Shown here: positions 32,071 through 48,232 of the stretch, piece after piece | Position numbering within the stretch: the first letter of the stretch is position 1 | Layout of the letters: the number at the start of each line of letters is the position of its first letter | Assembly: GCA_014773175.1 (NCBI GenBank) | Contig: VXCM01000911.1 | Coordinates: forward strand, 1 to 64,000 | DNA length: 64,000 nt | Origin: Lucifuga dentata | Taxonomy: Eukaryota; Chordata; Actinopteri; Ophidiiformes; Bythitidae | Direction: 5' to 3' | Position numbers and translations under genes: made by a program | Notes under the pieces: generated by a model | The model's input: only the letters and a program-made list of their open reading frames with translations | Told to the model about the DNA's origin: nothing | Databases searched by the model: none

Positions 32071-35000
32071 ATGTCCCTACATCAGTTTCTGCTGGAGCCC
32101 ATCACCTGCCACGCGTGGAACCGCGACAGGACACGTAAGCCTCCAACATATTCACACTTAGTCAGGTGGACAGTACCAATTTGCCTGCTGCATACAATAA
32201 TCATATTTTACAGATACGTCATTCATTAATAGTATGTAAGTTTGGAGTGTGGTTCAACTAAAGATGTGGCAATAGTCACGTTGTGAACTTGTATATTAAG
32301 GAATCTAAAGTTGTTGTTTTTTTTCACATTTAACAGAAACTGGTCTAACTTGTTTGTTCACTTTGACTCCACCCTGTTAACCTTACCTTTATTGTCCTTT
32401 GCAGAAATTGCCATCAGTCCCAATAATCATGAAGTTCATATCTACAAGAAGAGTGGAAACCAGTGGGTTAAGACCCATGAGCTGAAGGAGCACAATGGAC
32501 ACATAACAGGTTTCAGTCAGAATAACTATGAAGCAGTTCTAATCTATAAATCACTCAAAGAGCACAATGCTGTACAACTTCTACATTGTTTTAATAATAA
32601 AAACACTTAGATATGTCTCATCTGGTCTGGTTCTGCACCAAGGTCTACATATCAACAGAAAATTAAGGAATAGTACATTGCCAGAATTTGTACATTCATA
32701 TAACTACAGTAGCTCAATGTTGATAAACCCCTTAAAAAAAATCTATGATCTTCCTGCACCAAGTAACAGATCAACATAAAATTTAGGTACATTGCATCGT
32801 GGCATGGCCCAATGTTCAACCAAACTATTTTGAAATCTGTGAAAATATGTTTGAGATATCCTGCTAATTGACAAATAAATAGAATCCCCTTCAAAGTCAA
32901 ATCTTTTCCACAAGCCATATATAGCCCCCTTGGTGGAGGTAACATTATTTTAGATTAAGTTGATGTTTCATGTGACCTGTATTTCTATGGCAAAGCCACA
33001 AAAAATGTTTCTGAAACTGTCATTGAGAACTTGGTCATTTGATCCTGCTTATTCCATTTATTTTTTATTGCAAAAATCAAATTACAGAGGGTTTTCTGTA
33101 GCTGTGTTTCTGGTAAATTTGCACTCACCTGCTTCATCATTATTGCATTAGTCGTCATTAATCATCCACTCACATTCTCCAGTTCTGTGGTTGATTGTTG
33201 TGTCTGTATTGTACCATAGGGATTGATTGGGCTCCCAAAAGTGATCGTATAGTCACCTGTGGAGCAGACCGTAATGCCTATGTGTGGTCCCAGAAGGAGG
33301 GGGTATGGAAGCCCACACTGGTCATCCTCAGGATCAACCGAGCCGCCACCTTTGTCAAGTGGTCTCCACTGGAGAACAAGTTTGCTGTTGGCAGTGGGGC
33401 TCGACTAATCTCTGTCTGCTACTTTGAGTCTGAGAATGATTGGTGAGATCTTGAAATCTTAATTTATTATCATGTCTTGCAAATGTGTTTTCTGGAGCAG
33501 TCTCTCTTTGCTTTTGGTTTGGTGATTTGGTGACATGGGTTTTCATATTTTAAAGTGATTTTTTTTTTTTTTTTTTTTTTNTTTTTTTTTTTTTTTTTTT
33601 GCTATAATGGAAGTGCTCAATATCCCACACCAGGATTTCAGCTTAATGGTCAATGAAATAACTTGTTGAGTTTTGCCAAGTTACACTCACTAATTTGCTA
33701 AACTGGAGTTACAATAACTGAAACCTAAAATTGGTTTTGTGATCAGACCTATGTACCTGTTAAATATTACTCTCAAGTGCTTAAATGTTTTGGTTTTTAA
33801 AAATGGTGCCGTTTTAGAATTGTGTGCTACTTTATTTGTACCAGGTGGGTGAGCAAGCACATCAAAAAGCCAATCCGCTCCACCATCCTCAGTTTGGACT
33901 GGCATCCCAACAACGTCCTGCTAGCTGCTGGCTCTTGTGACTTCAAATGCAGGTAAACATTATTACCACTGAAAGATAGAGCTTTCAAAATTTTTCATGG
34001 GACAAGATGACAAACAGTTGAGAATCTGCTCCCATCTTCTTCCCTCCTCTTTTTTCTGTTTTTTTTTTTTTTTTTTTTTNTCAATACCTCTCTACCTCCC
34101 TCTCTCACCTCCAGGGTTTTCTCAGCCTACATTAAGGAGGTGGAAGAGAAACCAGGCCCTACACCATGGGGCAGCAAGATGCCATTTGGGGCTGTGCTAG
34201 CAGAATTTGGAGGAGCAGGTCTGTATCTGTGATGTATTTTACAAACTGCTATAAACATCCTTTATGACTTTCAGTCACCCTTGGAACTAAACAGATCTCC
34301 TTTTTTTATGAACTTCCTGTGTATTAGGTGGAGGGGGTTGGGTTCATTCTGTCTCTTTCTCAGCCTCTGGTAACCGTCTGGCCTGGGTCAGCCATGATAG
34401 TACTGTCACTGTGGTGGACAGCTCTAAGACGGCCAGGTATGTCTCCATGGATAGAGGGATATTGATTGCAAATGTAACCAGCATTGTTTTTTTCTTTTTT
34501 CTTTTGCAAAATACATAAGCATAACATACACATAAGACAGAAATTGTGTGAAAAAAAAAGAAAAATTTTTTTTTTTTATCACATGCAGTAAAACCAATTG
34601 ACTCAAAGTTGTAATTAATTTGTGTTTGTGTGCTTAGTCCTTCGCAGCTGAAGACGGAGTTCCTTCCTCTCCTCAGTGTCATTTTTGTTTCAGAAAACAG
34701 TTTGGTAGCTGCGGTAAGAAAAATCCTTACACACTATCAGGTAATACATTTTCAAGTCCATCTCATTTTAAATCGCTTTTGTATGTCTTCAGGGCCATGA
34801 CTGTTGCCCCATGCTGTTCCGTTGTGACGATAGTGGAGCACTGACATTTGTGTCAAAGCTCGATCTCCCAAAGCAGAGTATTCAGAGGAACATTTCTGCC
34901 ATGGAGCGCTTCAGGAATATGGACAAGAGAGCTACCACTGAGGACCGTAACACTGCCCTGGACACACTGCACCAGAACAGCATCACGTAAGTGAAATCAT

Positions 35001-35496
35001 TGCAGGGCAGGATTTGGAATTCATGTTAGAATTTCTTTACAACAGTTTTATATTAAATATATGAATTAATTTCACTGATTTGGGGATTTATATATTTATT
35101 TTTGTACATATTTTGGCCCACACTACATACACCCATTGTGTAAAGAGTGTATATTTTAGCAGATGTCATTGGATTGAATTGAATGTCATTGAATATATTA
35201 GGCCCAAACATGTATGGTCCTATAACAAATCTTCACCTCTTTAAAGCTTCTGTATGTTTGTTTGTTTCTTAGCCAAGTGTCTATCTATGAGGGAGACAAA
35301 GTGGATTGTCGCAAGTTCTGCACCACGGGCATTGATGGAGCAATGACCATTTGGGACTTCAAGGTACAAACGCACACATCTGCAGATCTTTCTGTTGCTT
35401 CAGTATTGTGAGTCTCCCAGTCCTAACTCTCATGTACTCATGTGTTTACCTCCTCAGAGTCTAGAAGCTTCAATCCAGGGTCTCCGCATCATGTGA
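32071..35496 (+). CDS. arpc1a: Actin-related protein 2/3 complex subunit 1A
   Basis: Ten coding exons: 32071-32134, 32405-32509, 33220-33442, 33845-33952, 34115-34218, 34328-34436, 34638-34713, 34793-34986, 35273-35363, 35458-35496. Total 1113 nt, 370 aa, identical in length to human ARPC1A. The start [20 protein letters not shown] and the end IQGLRIM are those of ARPC1A, as is [20 protein letters not shown]. The protein is a WD40 propeller that sits in the seven-subunit Arp2/3 complex and is needed for branched actin nucleation in the cytosol. Splice sites are GT-AG; the donor after exon 2 (ACAG|GTTTCAG) is weak. Poly(A) signals are at 36223 and 36233. It is followed in the same orientation by its paralogue arpc1b; the pair is also adjacent in human. 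Confidence 0.97.
32635..32945. mobile_element. Dispersed repeat, copy 2 (arpc1a intron)
   Basis: Second copy of the repeat at 30600-30835, in the intron after the second coding exon. It ends in CCCCCTTGGTGGAGGTAACA, like the CCTCCTTGGCGGAGGTAAT end I associate with a common teleost retroposon, so this copy seems to keep the 3' terminus. Confidence 0.6.
33561..33601. repeat. Poly-T with N, arpc1a intron
   Basis: T homopolymer with an N at 33581. A similar T run ends in an N at 34080, just before the exon at 34115. Both lengths are unreliable. Confidence 0.7.
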
Positions 35497-36222
35497 AGAA
35501 ATCTTGTGAATGAAGAACTGCGGCCTCACGCCCTCGCCCCCTCACCCTTCCCCCTTCTCCTTTCCACCTCACCTCCTCCGCTCCTAAGATGCAGCCAGTA
35601 ACTTACCTGACAACGTTATTGAGTGTCTGCTGAAGCACTGATCAGACCATAACACACATTTGTGTGTGCATACACTCTCTCACACAAACATAGAGAAACA
35701 CTACACACACATACACACACACGCTAAGCTGACGTGTGACATCACTGTTGATTTTTGTTTGTTTTTAAATGAAGGTTAACCAGGATTCAAAGCGGGAAGG
35801 ATCTCTCATGTATTAAACGTGACGTGAAAATGTGTGCTTTTATGTTCTCTAACCTCCTGTACCAAAAGTTGAACACTAAAAAAGTACATTTCATCAAAAA
35901 ATCAGGCTGTATTTCACCTCAACTAACCTCAACACAATCTCTGAATATCAATGTTTAGTTGATAAGAGGGTGTGTTTTACTTCCTGGTGCACAGTAAATA
36001 TTTGCCAGCAGGTGAAATCATCATTTAGATTAAGACCATGGTAATTGATATTCTGAGTTCATGTTGCTGATTGGCTGTGGAGAACTGCACTAGATCTGAT
36101 TGTAGTGAGTGAATGCAGCTGTCTAACCCTGTACGGAGTCATGGCTGGCCAGCACTGGACTCTAGCTACACTAAAACCATACAAGATGGAGGATTTCTAT
36201 GTAACTCATGATCTAGACATAA

Positions 36223-36238
36223 AATAAAAATGAATAAA
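36223..36238 (+). terminator. arpc1a poly(A) signals
   Basis: AATAAA at 36223-36228 and again at 36233-36238, about 730 bases past the stop codon. Confidence 0.65.
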
Positions 36239-36239
36239 T

Positions 36240-36808
36240 TTACAGTACACGACTCACTGGAATGCCTTATCCTTTGTGCTTGATTACTTCAAACCTGTTT
36301 TCAAGCAAACACTAGTTTTGCCAGGGGCAGCTACTGAAGATTATTTTTATTATATTAGTTAATACTTTAGTTTATATAATGTGAAAATAGTTGCTAATGT
36401 CCAAAATGATGTCTTCAGATTTCTGGTTTTCCCAGAACTGATCAGAAAAAAAATCATATCGATTTAATTTTTAATAATATTAAAAAAAAAACAGCAAATT
36501 CTCACATTCAAGAAGCTCGAACCAGCAAATGTTTGGCACTTGATAACTGACTAAAATGGCTGATTATTAAAGCTCTGTCAAGTGATCATTTGATGGTTTT
36601 CAGCACTGTTTACAGCAAGAGTTCTCAGTGAGAGAAGTCATTTTTGGTGAACTTTGTTTGCTAATAGACTGTCCTGAAACACAATGATAAACAACTCAGA
36701 TTATGAGTAAGGACCATGCGAGCAAAGACTTTCTCCTTGGAGAATCCACCTATCAGAATCAAATTTTATTATTCAAGGATAGAATTAGACTGAGCATTCA
36801 AGTGGTCT
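36240..36808. other. Spacer between arpc1a and a DNA transposon
   Basis: AT-rich sequence with no exon or clear repeat. Confidence 0.4.
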
Positions 36809-37467
36809 CCTCTAATATTGGCACCCTTGGTAATCCTCCCAAACAACTTGTGGTTATGTAGGTCTGATCGTAGTTTTGGAGACTTTTTGAGACCCAACAT
36901 CTACAATTCTCCTGTGATCCTTGGAGATTCTTTGACCTCTCAAATCATCCTCCTCACTGTGCATGAAATCAATATAGACACATCTCTTCCAGGCTGATTC
37001 TTAACATCTCCAGCTGCTTAAAATTTATTAATTATCTGATAGTGGAATTGGACATTTTCAAACATTTAGCTATTTTCTTAGAGCCATTTCCTGATTTGTG
37101 CAGCTCAACAACTTTTTGGTGCAGATCATTACTGTGTTCTTGGATCTTTCCCATTGTGATGGGTGACTCAGGGAATTTGGCCTGTGTGTCGCCTCACATT
37201 TATACCCCAATGAAATAGGAAGTCATGGTGACCCACTTAAGTGTTCCTAATCACTCAGGAAAATTTAAAAATATAAAATATAATTAGGAATATACTTCAG
37301 TTAGATTTTACTGAAAAAATGACTTTCCAGAAGTGCCAATAAATGTGGCACACATTTGAGAATATTTCTTTCATGATAGGAATTTCTTTTTCCTTTCAAT
37401 TATTTTACTTTAATTAAAGGTTATATTTTTGTTAAGATTTTAAATGAAAGTTCAAGAGGAGAAACAA

Positions 37468-37512
<45 letters not shown>

Positions 37513-37580
37513 NTTTTTTTTTTTTTTTTTTTTCTCAGCCCATTTTGCCTTTATTATCAAGGGTGCCAATATTGTGGAGG
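36809..37580. mobile_element. Non-autonomous DNA transposon with TIRs
   Basis: Left end CCTCTAATATTGGCACCCTT and the reverse complement of the right end CCTCCACAATATTGGCACCC (then TT) form inverted repeats about 26 bases long. The inside has no intact transposase. A long poly-T with an N at 37513 lies near the right end. GTGCCAATAAATGTGGCAC at 37335-37353 is a further internal inverted motif. Superfamily not assigned. Confidence 0.65.
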
Positions 37581-38200
37581 GTGCTGTAAATGTTTGATTT
37601 TCACTCACAAATTTTGGGTTCTGCACTACCTTCCATAAACAAAATGGGCTGAAATAAAACATCCACTGCTGATTTTAAATATCCAGAGAAAAGGTGAGGG
37701 GATAGTTCTGAAAAATCATGGGAGCTTGCTGTAGGGACTTCAGAACTGCTTAAAATAAGAAAATATCACCCCAAATAGCCAGGGGAAAAAGAATAACAGC
37801 AACGTATGAAGTAAGAAATTTCCTCACCTGATGCAATCCTTTCTTCCACTGTTAAGCAGTTTTCTTTTCCATTCACCCACTTTTCTCATTGTAGCTGTTT
37901 CTTTATGAAGAACTTATCACGTCCCTCCCCCTTCATTTCCTTTCATGCTTAATAGTTTTTTTGTGTGTGTTTTTTTTTTTGTTGCCTCTCCCTCACTTTC
38001 TGTCTCCTCCTCCTTGTGGCAGAACTTTGTATTGTGTTCTTGCTCCTCCCTCTTTCTAGTTTTACTGAAGTAAAACTTTACCTCCCATTCCCCCATTTAT
38101 TTTGAGAAGTGAATGTCTATTCCTTTTTCTCACATTTTAAATATGCCGCTCCCATAATCTTTTCCACTTCCACAGCATGAGCCTTCACAGGTTTATGCCT
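37581..38200. other. Spacer upstream of arpc1b
   Basis: T- and C-rich sequence with no exon seen; runs into the arpc1b 5' region. Confidence 0.4.
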
Positions 38201-38476
38201 GAGCTTAAACTCCTAAACTTCTCCCTTCCAATGCTTCAGTCAGCCTCCTGTCTCTGAGTTGACTGTACCCTCCTCCACTTCCCTTTCTGCCCTCTCCTCC
38301 CTCTCTCTGCACTTCAGCTTCTCTCTTCCTGAGCTCACTCTGTCGTTGGCGTTCGCGTTGACTGGTCAGAGTCCGCGAGCTGAACACCCTCTTCTTTATT
38401 TGATCTACAGCCTTGCTGTGCCTCTCTTGATTCTTTGTGCTACTATTCACCCATTCATCCCTGTCCAGCCCTCAGG
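38200..38476 (+). promoter_or_regulatory. arpc1b promoter and non-coding first exon
   Basis: C/T-rich region ending in the donor CCTCAGG|GTAAGT at 38476. It contains TTCGCGTTGACTGGTCAGAG then TCCGCGA at 38352-38378, matching the arpc1a 5' region. The coding exon begins behind an acceptor (TTTTCTAG at about 39150), so this exon would be untranslated. The open frame here is not thought to be translated. Confidence 0.45.
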
Positions 38477-38716
38477 GTAAGTAGCCTAGAAAATATTTCA
38501 CAGTTGACTGAGTATGTTTATACATGTCAGAAATACATTCTCATCCACCCACACACACACACACACACACACAGTTTGTAAGTTAATACATGTTCCTGAA
38601 AATTTGAAAGTGCAATAAGTAACACTGCTTACACGCATATTCATAACACAATATAAACATACAAATCTATGTTTTAGGTTTCAAACTAGAGCATGGGAAA
38701 GTAACTGATTGAGATG

Positions 38717-38842
38717 TGTTTGCCTTTTTTTTTTTCCTGGGTGTGTGCTCCAGCTGTAAAGTGTGTTTGTTTGGGGGATNTGTTTGCCTTTTTTTTTTTC
38801 CTGGGTGTGTGCTCCAGCTGTAAAGTGTGTTTGTTTGGGGGA
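38717..38842. repeat. Assembly-overlap duplication, arpc1b intron 1
   Basis: 38717-38779 is repeated right after the N at 38780. Exact duplication across a lone N indicates two unmerged contig ends. Confidence 0.85.
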
Positions 38843-39062
38843 TGTGTGTTACCCTTGACCTGCATCATTCCTCTCATTGTACTGCCATTCTGGATTTCAT
38901 GAACACAACCGGTGATCACATCAATTTGTTTCCCAGTGCCTAGAGTCAAAATTGACTGATGGTGTGTTTTATTTCACAAAGTACCTCACAGTTACTCTGA
39001 ACCAACACCCCGTGGCCTTTGAAATATATTTCTACTAGTTTTGTTATTGATCCTCTTTGTTT

Positions 39063-39114
39063 TCTTCTTCTTCTTCTTCTTCTTCTTCTTCTTCTTCTTC
39101 TTCTTCTTCTTCTT
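39063..39114. repeat. (CTT)n microsatellite
   Basis: About seventeen CTT units in the first arpc1b intron, roughly 40 bases before the acceptor of the first coding exon. Confidence 0.9.
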
Positions 39115-39228
39115 CCTTTTTATAAGATTATTGCACCTTCTGTTTTCTAGACTTTACTGTTATCCTCCAGCCCTTGGTCGCTGTTTCCTTACATCACTTC
39201 CTCGTCTGCCTCTAACATCTGATTGGCC

Positions 39229-42764
<3,536 letters not shown>

Positions 42765-43124
42765 TCTGATGTTGTTTACATTATCAGCCAAGCAAAGCAG
42801 CTTCTAAACATATGAAGACAACTGCTGCCTCAATAATTACTCAAGCTTCTTAGCCATATTTTAGTCAGGTATTTTGTATATTGCTAAAACGACCAGAGTT
42901 AGGTCAAACATTGCAATCATTTGGAAGCTCTTTGGTGAGCTCATCAAACTCAGTACTATACAGAAGCACTGTAACTGCAGGTCTGCAAATGGTACTTAAT
43001 GAGACAGGCTAGTATAATCACAGAGATCATTATAAACTCAATGCTTAAAGCAAGCATTTTACATTAATCGTGCTGAAAAGCCGCAGTACCTGGTAAATGC
43101 TTATGCTGGTCATAATATGCATTT

Positions 43125-43130
43125 AATAAA
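43125..43130 (+). terminator. arpc1b poly(A) signal
   Basis: AATAAA about 360 bases past the arpc1b stop, followed by AT-rich and then GT-rich sequence as expected of a cleavage site. Confidence 0.65.
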
Positions 43131-43374
43131 CGATTACTGTTAAATACTCTAAATGCTTGGAGTGTGTGCGTGGGCTTGTGTGTATAAAAATGTTGATGGG
43201 TTTGGGTCTTCTAACGACCTATTGGGCTAAAGTACCACATATCCATGATGTCCCACTTTGAGTCTGGCCAGGAGTTTTACTGCACATCACCCCTCTCTAT
43301 CCCTCCATGTCACCTCCACTGCAAATGAAGCAAACGATCGAATAAAGGCAAAAGGCCAATACTACTATTACTAA

Positions 43375-43438
<64 letters not shown>

Positions 43439-43570
43439 GTGACTCCCTGGGTTACATGGGTCATCTATGGCTCCCACTGGTCACACGAGATCTGTTTCAC
43501 ATCACTGTAATTTTAATTTCTTTGTGCTTTTAAACTTTTGTTCCGGAAAAAAAAAAAAAAAAAAAAANAA
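43131..43570. other. SINE/LINE-tail-like sequence and (AAT)n
   Basis: Sequence at 43250-43370 ending in AATAAAGGCAAAAGGCCAAT resembles the tail of an abundant teleost retroposon. It is followed by (AAT)n at 43374-43437 and a poly-A with an N at 43568. No exon. Confidence 0.5.
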
Positions 43571-43599
43571 AAAAACCCTCATCATCATTACATTTCTCA

Positions 43600-44107
43600 C
43601 ACAGCATCATCACCCAGCTTTACCCAGCTTCTCCCCCTAGCGGTAAAACGAAGAAAGGCACTTCATGCACAAACGAACGCATAATATGATCCCCTTGGAA
43701 ATGATGTGCAGCCCGAATTCTTCTTACAAACATCCTCCTCACAGAAACATGGAGAGGTGACGCTGTGAGAGGAAATCCCTCACTGATCACCGAGCAGGAA
43801 ACCCTCTGCTCCTCAGAGAACATCTACGACGCCCACACTTCCGGACTGGGACCGCTGGAAGCAGCTGGGTCGGGATGCGTCCATCTCCCGGTGCTCCTTG
43901 AGACAAGAAGAAGAGATCCCGGTGAAACAGCGGTGCTGCGTGCGTTACATTAGGCTACTTTCTTTTTTTTTTTTTTTTTTTTTTTCAACGCAGCTGATCA
44001 AATCGACGCGGTTTTTCGCTTAATAATCAGAAGGGATTCAGGCTTTGGCCACACTGTTTGTCTGCTGTCAACTGTTGCTTATTTCCACTTTAAATGAATC
44101 TTGTAAG
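43600..44107 (+). promoter_or_regulatory. Probable mmd2 5' region and first exon
   Basis: Moderately GC-rich sequence upstream of the candidate first coding exon of mmd2. A poly-T run interrupts it at 43962-43985. The final 14 bases (44094-44107) include ATG and a strong donor AAG|GTAGGTAAA. Confidence 0.4.
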
Positions 44108-44195
44108 GTAGGTAAAATATTTCTCATTTTGTCCCCTGATCATATAATTTATGGTGTAAAATCACAGATACAAATATTTGTCATATTGTTATTTA

Positions 44196-44234
<39 letters not shown>

Positions 44235-46688
44235 GTGATGATGATGGTGATGATGACGATGATGATGATGATGAGATCTGGGAATGGACTGTCAACATTA
44301 CATTTTTACAAATTTTTGTAATTTTTTAAAAATACATTTTTATAACCGGTTACTTCATTGTTGCTTTGCCCCACCTGTCACTTTGCTCTTCATCATCTTG
44401 CTGTATGTTGTGTTTTCTATTTTTATGAACAGTTCAGGCCACATTATTTTTCCTTGGCCTGAACCTGCTTGAGTTACTGTACATCTTTGGACTTACACGT
44501 GGAAACCTTGGGTCCACATTCAGTCTGTGATAGTGGTTTAGAATCGATTTCACAGTGGGAAGATGTCCAAGGGTCCAGAGTGAAGAAGAGCATTAGACAT
44601 TTTAAATCCAGACATGTCTGCTGTCCATATGTACAACTCAAGCAGACAGTATTGTGTGTACTCATCCTGAAGTTCATCCTGGTCATGTCTGAGAGGAGTT
44701 ACTAGGGTTAAGAAACAAAGGCTGTTTCCAACATACAAACCCTAACTCCACTGCCCCTCCCTGTCCAGTTAGTGTGTTTGGCTGCCTGGCCTCTGGCCTG
44801 GTAATTATCAGCCAGCTTGATAAAGTCATTAATAACCCATCCAAGCCTGCTGGGGCTGGCACACACACTGGCACACAATATACGGCCAGGGTTGGATACA
44901 GGGTGAGGAAGCTTTTATTTGGGACAGGACAATGTGTTTCTGGGCTGTGTTGCTTTGGACTGGGTCAGTTAGTATTAATAGCTCTAAATGAGTATATAAA
45001 TAGGACTAAATAAGGAATGGGAGCATGAAGAGAACAAAGGAGAAAAAAAAGATGTAGACAAATCAATGTATTATGTGGGTCATGCTTGCCAATATCTCTA
45101 TCAAGACCCATGATTATGATTAGGTGAGGTGGATTTTGTGCCTCTTCTCACCATGACATCAGAGATGTATTGCCTATATCTCATCAGCACACTGATGTAC
45201 AAACTATAGAGATGTAACATACATGGATGGATAGATTGGATATTTTCTTATGCGGTTGGATAGTGTGTGTATTCACAATTCATAGCTGACACCTACAGTC
45301 AGAATTGAGCTTTCATCTTTTTCCTTAATATTATGAAACAAACTGCACAGTTCTATAGATAGATGGATAGATAACTGGGTTGATGAGTGGACGAATGAGC
45401 ATTCGATCAGTAATATCATAATATTCATAATAATATGGGTGCATTTTATGTGTTAAACCTGCTATTAAAATAAGCATTCTGTGAGTAAAACTGTGTATGT
45501 ATATTGTTTACAAGATGTTGCATTTACTTTGTAGTGTTTGGTTTATTACATGTTTGGCTCTTGTTTCTTACCTTTGGCAGAGACAGCTTCATGTTAATAA
45601 ATGTAGATTGACTGCCATGTACTAGAAGTACATGGCAAAATATGTGAATTTTTACATTTAATGGCACCCTACAGTTATATTTGCTCCCACCAAATCTTAA
45701 AAGGTGTATTTGAGTGTATGATATTCTTACATCTAGGTCTCTTATGAAATCTGGCCTTACAGGATGCAGCAGAAAAACAGGGAGGGGATGTGGTTTTGTG
45801 TGTGTTAGTGTGTATTTGTGTGTGTCCATGTTCATGTGTATGCATTGATTTTATTTATCCATGTGCCTTTTTCCTGCTGCATGTTAATGTAATCACCTAG
45901 AAACAGAGTAGACATGGGTTGGGCAGTTGCAGAGAAGATGGGATAGATGGGATAGAAAAAACATCAAAGAAAAGAGGAGCATTCTTTTAAGGAAAGAGAC
46001 AATCCCTGCTAAGGGGTTTCCATGACAACAATGACATCACTGAAGGAGTCCTACATCCTTATTTGACCTGTGTATGGTTTCTTTGGAAATAGTCATGTTC
46101 ATAGGAATAGATCTGAGTTAATGTGCACGGTTGTGATGAGTATGGAGACATATCCATACATGTGTGATGTTTCTGAAAGATATAAAGGTTCAACCGGACT
46201 GCGGTTACCCACTGTTGCCAGGCAACGGCAGTCATGGCAACAAGTTGAAGTATGATCTAGCTTAGTCAATGCGTTGCTAAGCAAAAGGACAGGGTGGGAC
46301 TTTTTATAAGCACTACCTTTTTATTCAAATATTAAAGATATTCCGCATGTTTTTAAGGACAGAATAAGGAAAGAAGAAGGTCAGAAATATGAAGCATATG
46401 AAGCACACATATTTCTGCTGTAGGTGACTTCTCCAAATGTTGTTATGAAAGAAATTAATGAATAAATAATTTGAATAAGCTATACTAGTTTGTATGACTC
46501 ATTGTTGAATGTAACAATAGCTATATATGTGTGTGTGTATATATATATTATTTTTAATTACATTATTATATGTAATATGATATGTATAAACAATTTTACA
46601 GGTTTATGAACAACCGTGTTCCTCCTAACAAGAGATACCAGCCTACAGAATATGAGCATGCTGCCAACTGTGCCACGCATGCAGTGAG

Positions 46689-46748
<60 letters not shown>

Positions 46749-48232
46749 CACACACACACACCATGCACACATACACAGACAAGCACACAAAATGTCATCT
46801 GTAGGTTTTATCTGTGACTTGTGTATTTGTCTGTCTTTGTTTGATGATTCATTTATGTCATGATTTGATTTAGTTATGGATAATCCCCAGCCTACTGGGC
46901 AGCTCAGTGTTGCACTTTCAGTCAGAAGACCAATGGGAACGTGTGTCAGCCTGGGTGTATGGGGCGGGGCTCAGCTCACTCTTTATCATCTCCACCGTGT
47001 TCCACACTGTGGCCTGGAAGAAAAGCCACCTACGGTACACACATGCACAAATGCCCACTTCCACATTTGATAAATATTTTATATGCATCTTTAGTATAGA
47101 ATTGCAATTTGGACTATATTGAAAGTTACACATTTATGGTTTAAAGGGCACAAGAGGAAACAAAAAGTATTGCCTGGCCATCTTACTGCAAAGCATGTGC
47201 AGAAATTTATTTACCATTTTTGGCAATAGTCCTCTCTGTCTTGTCCATGTATTGAAATAAATAAACAAATATGTATTCTCACATATTCCTGCACTGTAGA
47301 TCTGTATTCATAGTACAATATTGTAATACAAAAAAAAAAACAAAAAACAAAACAAAAAAAAAACACTGTTGCATATGTCAGTCAGCTGTCATGAGATTGC
47401 TTGGTTTCTCCCTATACAGGTCTGTGGAGCATTGCTTTCATATGTGTGACAGAATGGTGATCTATTTCTTCATTGCAGCCTCCTATGCCCCATGGTAAAC
47501 CAAGTAGCCTGCTAAATGTGTGTGTTGGCAGTGTGTACTGTATAGTACTGTATGTATTTGTATTCATTTCTTTCCTTCCATATTTATGTGCATACAAGGC
47601 TAAACCTGCGGGAGCTGGGTCCCTGGACATGCCACATGCGCTGGATAGTGTGGGTCATGGCTTCTTTTGGAACTACCTATGTCTTCTTCTTCCACGAGAG
47701 GTCTGTTTGTATATTTATATACTTATACACACTCATAGTAAGTTCATATGTAAGCACACAAGATAAATTCATTTGGCTGTCATTCTGTCTTTGTCTGGTG
47801 ATCAGTGGACCATCAATTTGTCCATTCATAATTAATGTTTCCCTCTGTCTTAGGTATAAGATCATGGAGCTGATCTGCTATATGGTAATGGGAGTTTTTC
47901 CTGCCTTGGTCATCCTCTCAATGGTGAGTCCACTCATCCCCTTTGTTCTGTGTGGTTTTTGTGCCCAATGCCTCATTGTAATTCATTTACAGCTTCAAAC
48001 TAATAAAATAATTTCTCCCTTTTCCTAGCCAGAGCAGTCGGGGCTGTGTGAGCTGCTGATAGGTGGAGCCTGCTACTGTCTGGGGATGGTCTTCTTCAAA
48101 AGTGATGGCATTGTCCCATTTGCTCATGCCATTTGGCACCTATTTGTAGCTATGGGAGCAGCCATACACTACTATGCCATCTGGAAGTACCTATATGCTC
48201 AGCCACCCAATCAGGTTGAGACCTCCAGATGA
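44094..48232 (+). CDS. mmd2: MMD2 (PAQR10), seven-helix PAQR protein
   Basis: Exons: 44094-44107 (tentative), 46602-46683, 46874-47034, 47420-47494, 47599-47700, 47854-47923, 48029-48232; 708 nt, 235 aa. The body matches MMD2 better than [70 protein letters not shown] and GLCELLIGG...[12 protein letters not shown], then [17 protein letters not shown] and [13 protein letters not shown] family members cross the membrane seven times and keep metal-binding-type His and Asp residues; here H in EHCFHMCDR and in [11 protein letters not shown]2 is Golgi-resident in mammals and linked to Ras signalling. The 14-nt first exon gives MNLVR joined to FMNN in phase and has a stop just upstream; otherwise translation could start at the ATG 46606. 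All later boundaries keep phase. Linked to radil, as in human. Confidence 0.9.
44108..46601 (+). other. Large first intron of mmd2
   Basis: About 2.5 kb. Holds (GAT)n at 44198-44274 (read as poly-Asp in one frame), an 11-bp hairpin at 45613-45637, and otherwise unique AT-rich sequence. No other exon seen. Confidence 0.5.
46690..46762. repeat. (AC)n microsatellite after an mmd2 donor
   Basis: AC repeat with two interruptions starting seven bases past the donor of the exon ending at 46683. Confidence 0.85.

Noticed and set aside
38205..38480. Open frames on both strands upstream of arpc1b
   Set aside because: They cover the C/T-rich promoter and untranslated exon, and low complexity explains their openness.
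44193..44329. Poly-aspartate protein
   Set aside because: A translation of the (GAT)n microsatellite in the first mmd2 intron.
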